Source: Chaenocephalus aceratus (lineage: Eukaryota; Chordata; Actinopteri; Perciformes; Channichthyidae). Taken from it: a stretch of 64,000 bases of DNA. A program made the translations under genes and the position numbers. Positions 62,501-64,000 of this stretch are shown in pieces. The stretch is taken from positions 37,317,137-37,381,136 of the forward strand of contig CM043787.1 of the NCBI GenBank assembly GCA_023974075.1. Direction: 5' to 3'. The notes under the pieces are model-generated. The model had not been told where the DNA came from and ran no database searches. It saw nothing but the letters and a program-made list of their open reading frames with translations. The number at the start of each line of letters is the position of its first letter. Positions within the stretch are counted from its first letter, which is position 1.

Positions 62501-63768
62501 TTTCAGGGATTGTCATGCATTTGTGCATACATGTTCAACTTAAATCTAAGCACCCCGATGAAGTGATATGTGCATGTGCATCACCTCTCCGTTTACGATG
62601 GCTGATTCCTGGCTGCGGTCAGACGAAGCAGGGTGTGTGTAGTGGGGCTGGGCTGCAATGGGCTTAATGGAAATAAGCTGCAGGGAGCCAGAGGAGGTGT
62701 CATATGGATCTGAAGAACAGAGAGGAGTTCACTCACAAAGAGACTACAAATACCTCTAATCTTTACATTGTCAGTCAAAGGGGGAACAAACTGTCACACT
62801 CCCTTATTGTCTCTCCGTCTGTTTTCCCACTCTCTCTCTCGTCACCTTGTTTCTCTCCGGCTGACACTGTGGGATTATGTCATACATCCAACGCCTGTGT
62901 CAGCAAATGAAGTGGTGGATGGAGATGACAGATCACAAAGATAGCGTTGGCTTCAAAATATTGTGGCAATGCATCTATCTGATAGATGAAAGGAACTGAC
63001 TTTGCACTTTTATTCTTTATCTGCCATCAGACAAACTGGATTTAGTTTCAGTTCCCCTTAACTCAGCTGATGAATTATTCAAATCCAGCCATTAAGAAAA
63101 TCATAATCTAGCAGGCTCTATCGAATTTACGAGCAAAGTATGTGAACTCGATTAATTTAACTCACATCCACCACATATGGAACATTTAGCAGCAGCTGAA
63201 TAATACGGAGAATAGATCACAATATAAAAGGGCATTTACTTTACTGCTCTGCATCTTAGAAGAGCACGAGATGTGTGGCTTAATGTTGAATTTCCAAATA
63301 TTTGCATTAGTGAAAAGTGTGCTTCTGCCAGTGTCTATGGTCACAGCATCCGCTAATCTGACATACTGTAACATGTCAGCAGAGTGTCTGTCTCATGCAT
63401 ATTCATCGGATCCATCTCTGCTTACTGCTGAGTGGATACCTTTCTAGCTGTAAAAAATCTGCAGTGGCGGTGCATTTCTCTCAGAGAACCTGTGTGCCTG
63501 AGAAAGAGGGTTTAGAAAAGTGTTTCAGGCGGGAGAGAACGGGAAAAGATTTTGGGGCATTTGTGACACTTCTGACCTTGTCTGCAAAGTAGGGGTAGAA
63601 TAAATAATTTGTATTTGCATCAGTGTGTGACTCTCACCGTCCCTCTTGCGCGTCTCCTCCTTTGTCAGTTTCTGCTGTGCTGTGACTTTCAGCACTGACA
63701 AGCCCCTGCTGGAATTCAGCTTCTCTGATTCGTTGCTGATGACCGAACCATCCTCGCTCGGCAAATTG
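50272..63768 (-). CDS. kiaa1549/kiaa1549l: KIAA1549/KIAA1549L family protein, C-terminal part (9 exons, 5' end outside window)
   Basis: Nine minus-strand exons join at 63638-63768, 62585-62709, 61671-61900, 55441-55573, 52566-52934, 52386-52480, 51907-52052, 51615-51766 and 50272-50535. Every border has GT/AG sites and every codon phase agrees across junctions, giving about 547 residues to a TAG stop. The protein is rich in Ser, Pro and Tyr, with no membrane segment in this part. It carries segments I associate with the UPF0606 / KIAA1549 family, including the block SQPSIDEVRQQMH followed by LLLEEAFSLAS, and the tail ALVQAIRQEVAKLAKKQ ending near MFEF. In the family the N-terminal part is a Ser/Thr-rich ectodomain with a membrane anchor and this part is cytoplasmic. 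KIAA1549 is known from BRAF fusions in astrocytoma and from photoreceptor disease; KIAA1549L is poorly understood. I cannot decide between the two paralogues from memory, though the C-terminus leans towards KIAA1549L. The fourth intron region from the left (55574-61670) holds an antisense Ty3 element. Confidence 0.85.
51615..51766 (-). CDS. kiaa1549/kiaa1549l: KIAA1549-family penultimate exon
   Basis: The exon is 152 bp, with acceptor tttctatag above 51766 and donor GTAAGG below 51615. It reads NPITAVYAIPATRSGYSEYF, then VSTPTTSYHSPSWMSYPPEP and EDLPPQWAES, ending at a codon boundary. The Tyr/Pro-rich pattern and the SWMSY and PPQWA words match my recollection of the family C-terminus. Confidence 0.85.
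51907..52052 (-). CDS. kiaa1549/kiaa1549l: KIAA1549-family exon
   Basis: The exon is 146 bp, with acceptor tgcaacttag above 52052 and donor GTAAGC below 51907. It reads STSDLGPKGRSLETSVTGMH and, after further polar residues, ends EPVSNYS plus one base of a Gly codon. Low-complexity Ser/Asn/Pro content suggests a disordered cytoplasmic stretch. Confidence 0.8.
52386..52480 (-). CDS. kiaa1549/kiaa1549l: KIAA1549-family exon, proline-rich
   Basis: The exon is 95 bp, with acceptor tgtttttaag above 52480 and donor GTAAGG below 52386. It reads AFRFTQLPEMAIGSPPPLPP, then RTGPPPGNPLR plus two bases of an Arg codon. The PPPLPPR run resembles an SH3-type ligand (inference). The phase joins cleanly to the exons on both sides. 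Confidence 0.85.
52566..52934 (-). CDS. kiaa1549/kiaa1549l: KIAA1549-family exon carrying the conserved SIDEVRQQMH block
   Basis: The exon is 369 bp, phase 0 at both ends, with acceptor tgttatttag above 52934 and donor GTAAAT below 52566. It opens TEPELIEETNVDRLMGPRGY. At about residues 38-60 it carries the most recognisable family block: SSQPSIDEVRQQMH, then an LLLEEAFSLAS helix. A proline-rich loop (PDHYSPAPPPLPY) and a Tyr-rich end (SYGSDIYDCSLPKP) follow. This is the largest exon here and the best query for choosing the paralogue. Confidence 0.9.
53013..53215 (+). pseudogene. LINE reverse-transcriptase remnant
   Basis: The open frame reads IQTRIKGYTIKLVDNFKYPN and ends in GELVAAAKCGARFCF. 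VDNFKYL-like sequence is a hallmark of RT C-terminal regions in several LINEs. The piece is short and lies between KIAA1549-family exons, on the opposite strand to the gene. Confidence 0.35.
53340..54025 (+). mobile_element. LINE 3' end, degenerate
   Basis: A coding remnant near 53660-53740 (SSAVTRTDTGKHSCPLKIAQ) recalls the C-terminus of fish LINE ORF2. The end ttgggttcaataaagtatca with (ATCTT)n is a typical tail. It lies inside an intron of the KIAA1549-family gene. Confidence 0.5.
54250..54440 (-). pseudogene. unrecognised coding-like segment with A-rich tail
   Basis: On the minus strand, sequence from about 54440 reads SQMFSRLYSQYKLHNPFKEL, then LTMYNGTIVATDPITADANL and RRSLLQGWLIHDS before TAA at 54274-54276. 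It is followed directly by an (AAAAT)n tail to about 54250. The frame does not fit the phase of the flanking host exons. A retrocopy 3' fragment is the simplest reading; I do not recognise the protein. Confidence 0.35.
55441..55573 (-). CDS. kiaa1549/kiaa1549l: KIAA1549-family exon
   Basis: The exon is 133 bp, with acceptor ctaattggcag above 55573 and donor GTGAGTC below 55441. It reads HSQVGQTAYRSRQSLSSPSP, then GGTEMDLLVMRERPRRGIRN and SGYD. Its Ser/Arg-rich makeup suggests phosphorylation sites (inference). The first base completes an Arg codon begun in the exon at 61671. About 6.1 kb of intron, including the Ty3 element, separates the two. Confidence 0.85.
56365..56701 (+). repeat. 5' LTR of the Ty3 element
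   Basis: It begins tgaagagtgtatcgcc and ends gtgtttcttca. It contains a CCACTAGAGGGCAG segment near its start, resembling the core of a CTCF site, and an AT-rich TATA-like stretch (tttaatatatg) about 185 bp in. The base after the LTR starts tgacgacacc, so a canonical tRNA-primer site starting TGG directly after the LTR is not obvious. Confidence 0.93.
56712..57465 (+). CDS. Ty3 element gag-like region
   Basis: The open frame extends from 56682 to 57824, but the first start outside the LTR, at 56712, has a strong context (accATGG). Near the N-terminus a C-x4-C-x18-H-x3-H pattern (CPVPGC ... HGFSH) suggests a zinc-finger-like fold. A capsid-like helical region follows (EEWNVFIRRWDVFRAG, then FHQERDETFRAFA and similar). 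The gag-like sequence ends about 57450, after which meaning passes to another frame that holds a Cys-x2-Cys pair and protease; the rest of this frame to 57824 is then non-homologous. Gag in these elements forms the particle shell. Confidence 0.75.
57458..58072 (+). CDS. Ty3 element zinc-binding and protease N-terminal part
   Basis: This frame is shifted by -1 relative to gag. It has CPEC ... CIGC, spaced like a small zinc-binding domain, then a basic Arg-rich stretch (RRRQRRQQ), then the retropepsin active-site motif VADTG at about 57928-57942. Protease-like sequence continues to about 57985 and then leaves this frame; a stop occurs at 58070. The aspartic protease would cut the Gag-Pol polyprotein. 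The break inside the protease domain means this copy cannot give an intact one from a single frame. Confidence 0.7.
   Translation: MPEDDSTVPKRASCPECKSVFNVFTEGPRGWNPKPHQVCIGCYRARRRQRRQQPSSDSQQAAMGSEPVSQVSSVQAGARPGRRHRSHRRRRAPTSHGCVNRQAPIRLEHHIFSKGEWRQARLRDHPRALITISMDMPVGLRDGTGNRGSADGARISAVADTGTQSDLWSLEEFLRFLAGRPATRQPQPVSRQPLPYIHRGGVLR
58119..60179 (+). CDS. Ty3 element reverse transcriptase and RNase H
   Basis: The open frame is 686 codons; its first about 30 residues read as the end of the protease domain. RT motifs follow: WCHRMVVTRKHDGSPRRTVD, the LSPLNKFCQ step, APQGFLSSGDGYNRRFDAVL, and the catalytic box CVDD at residues 297-300 (59007-59018). The RNase H domain shows DWSMRGIGYFL with Asp about residue 447, then EGEALAVAWGLE and TDHKPLVKIFGDR. 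The connection segment FLSPRCVFLW is typical. Catalytic Asp pairs are preserved. Meaningful sequence ends near 60110, where the frame changes just before the integrase zinc domain. Confidence 0.9.
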   Translation: MVYVSSSVWAMYLSYESLLNLGLLPANFPSDDVAGGHKDKRSPDTANTPDQPLSVNATRSANGGCVGPGDPRDAQCTCPQRTVPPARPVALPFPFKPENNNRMKDWLLGRYASSTFNTCPHRALPCMEGPPIEMHVDPAATPRACHTAATVPLHWQRRVHDDLLRDEALGVIERVPYGEPVTWCHRMVVTRKHDGSPRRTVDLSPLNKFCQRETFATESPFHLARRVPKGTWKTVTDAWNGYHSVPLRESDRHLTTFITPFGRWRYTRAPQGFLSSGDGYNRRFDAVLSDYKRKERCVDDTIHYDTDLEQHWWRTIDFLTRVGRSGIVLNSDKFQFAERCVDFAGFRVSESTIEPLPKYLDAIRDFPTPGSTTDIRSWFGLVNQVANYAQLRDTMAPFKPFLSPRCVFLWSPVLEEAFQASKQAIMEAIREGVEIYDMQKRTCLCPDWSMRGIGYFLLQQHCHCASGIPDCCPGGWRITLAGSRFLSPAEQRYAAVEGEALAVAWGLEQTRYFTQGSDNLVVVTDHKPLVKIFGDRTLDEITNSRLFRLKQRTLPWRFDIVHLPGKSNYAADATSRHPSPSGSANGLSLGLPSGPDAVESALMASIREDARELGAVSWPLLARETAADGCLSHLLQLIEQEGGIDVNDPALASLSSVCESIYVGESFSISMPPTREPQRWGSMPEP
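60110..61108 (+). CDS. Ty3 element integrase
   Basis: The open frame starts at an ATG at 60155, but homologous sequence (LHAAHQG) begins upstream near 60110 in the same frame. The His pair there and CADC at about 60227 form the HHCC zinc domain. The core shows Asp in FADFFDY, Asp in SSDGGPEF and Glu in SNGRAEVAVK. The last Asp and Glu are separated by exactly 35 residues (DD35E). The C-terminus is Pro-rich and ends in a basic RPGRVRRPPARYEPE segment. Integrase inserts the cDNA copy into the host chromosome. Confidence 0.88.
   Translation, partial: RVLQHLHAAHQGTSAMGQHARAIVYWPGMSGDIQATRDGCADCNRNAPSQAATPPLPSSPPSTPFEAVFADFFDYGGCHYLVVEDRLSGWVEVLSSTAGTALAGSAGLVQHLRSFFATFGVPEELSSDGGPEFKASHTEDFLRLWHVKHRVSSVSFPQSNGRAEVAVKTAKRLLMSNTSPSGGLDQDRFLRAMLQMRNTPDPDCNLSPAQIIFGRPLRGSLLRGSLSFVNREQPAAPLPPPAALDHQPPPIHPGWATAQGIAQRPAVGPRDSAMGASPPAPAGEASSDLTVPTGAFLGAPVPQSPPMLPQPTRPGRVRRPPARYEPESGSWI
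60757..60796 (+). repeat. short in-frame tandem duplication in integrase
   Basis: The sequence cttcgtggctcgctc is repeated back to back, giving RGSLLRGSL in the protein. The unit is 15 bp, so the frame is kept. Confidence 0.7.
61152..61488 (+). repeat. 3' LTR of the Ty3 element
   Basis: It is 337 bp, equal in length to the 5' LTR and differing by four substitutions and no indels. It is preceded by a short purine run (gggggga, 61145-61151) that would serve as polypurine tract. The right flank acaac matches the left flank. Confidence 0.93.
61671..61900 (-). CDS. kiaa1549/kiaa1549l: KIAA1549-family exon with basic helical segment
   Basis: The exon is 230 bp, with acceptor ctctctgcag above 61900 and donor GTGAGG below 61671. 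It starts VNLALKQKSDIEHYRNKLRL, a highly charged and probably helical stretch followed by KAKRKGYYDFPSTDGSSS, and ends TYVKSHR plus two bases. The basic cluster KAKRKG is the clearest compositional feature. The exon lies only about 180 bp from the right LTR of the inserted Ty3 element (61488), so the insertion spared the acceptor and donor of this exon. Confidence 0.85.
62585..62709 (-). CDS. kiaa1549/kiaa1549l: KIAA1549-family exon
   Basis: The exon is 125 bp, with acceptor gttcttcag above 62709 and donor GTGATG below 62585. It begins with two bases completing the Asp codon from the previous exon, reads PYDTSSGSLQLISIKPIAAQ and ends SAIVNGE at a codon boundary. Both junction phases agree with the neighbouring exons, which is the main support for this short exon. 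Confidence 0.8.
63638..63768 (-). CDS. kiaa1549/kiaa1549l: KIAA1549-family exon (first exon visible in window)
   Basis: The exon is 131 bp. The minus-strand acceptor ends ttacttgcag just above 63768 and the donor is GTGAGA just below 63638. It opens with one base completing a codon and reads NLPSEDGSVISNESEKLNSS, then an AQQKLTKEETRKRD segment rich in charged residues. It ends with one base (G) that completes Asp in the next exon. The segment is hydrophilic and fits a cytoplasmic juxtamembrane region. Upstream exons are outside the window. Confidence 0.8.
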
Positions 63769-64000
63769 CTGCAAGTAACCATAGCAACAGGAAAAGGCGG
63801 TGAGCTCTCAGGAAGCTGGGCTCACAGCCAGGTTATGTCACCCCTCCTTTAAACAACCTCACCTTCCCCTCTCCCTCCCTTATATGTGTTTTGTACATTT
63901 ACCTGCACGTTTCCATTCATAAACATGTTTTATTTTAAGTTAATATGTCTCTTCTTCTTTATGTATGGGTCATGCATGTGTTAAAACCATTGTGTGTGCA

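Overview
The window is vertebrate nuclear DNA, most probably from a teleost fish. It is AT-rich, has no operons or Shine-Dalgarno context, and carries spliced exons with GT/AG borders, tRNA-derived SINEs of fish type, L2/Rex-like LINE 3' ends, hAT, piggyBac-like and Helitron-like remnants, a Ty3/gypsy element and long microsatellites. The species cannot be named from sequence alone.

The one secure host gene lies on the minus strand at the right. Nine coding exons between 63768 and 50272 read in a continuous, phase-consistent frame of about 547 residues and end in a stop codon. They encode the C-terminal cytoplasmic part of a KIAA1549 / KIAA1549L family (UPF0606) membrane protein. The 5' part of the gene lies beyond the right edge. 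Its probable 3' UTR runs left from 50271.

A nearly full-length Ty3/gypsy retrotransposon (56365-61488) sits in one intron of this gene, in antisense orientation. It has two 337-bp LTRs that differ at 4 positions, a 5-bp target duplication (acaac), and gag, protease, reverse transcriptase/RNase H and integrase regions in shifting frames.

The left 50 kb is intergenic or intronic and is mosaic with mobile DNA. From left to right it holds: a truncated MITE interrupted by another repeat (1921-2687); a MITE-like block with a 72-bp tandem duplication (5261-5740); an L2/Rex-type LINE end (8550-9570); a (GA)n tract (11311-11440); a SINE (12371-12567); a CpG-rich possible promoter/first exon (13010-13330); an intact 399-bp MITE (15601-15999); a TTAA-flanked element (18441-19611); a near-perfect hairpin (20303-20359); a putative solo LTR (21480-21792); two foldback elements with long inverted arms and target duplications (22574-25535 and 29187-30582); a Helitron-like block (about 30781-33841) that holds a 148-bp tandem repeat split by a 991-bp hAT element; a second SINE (38448-38648); a small candidate secreted-protein gene (41134-41542); a microsatellite cluster joined to a second LINE end (43082-44975); and further SINE and MITE pieces.

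I see no prokaryotic-type system, CRISPR array or gene cluster. The least explained items are the two foldback elements, which share an octamer near their termini, the hairpin at 20.3 kb, and two short coding-like segments (41.1-41.5 kb and 54.27-54.44 kb).
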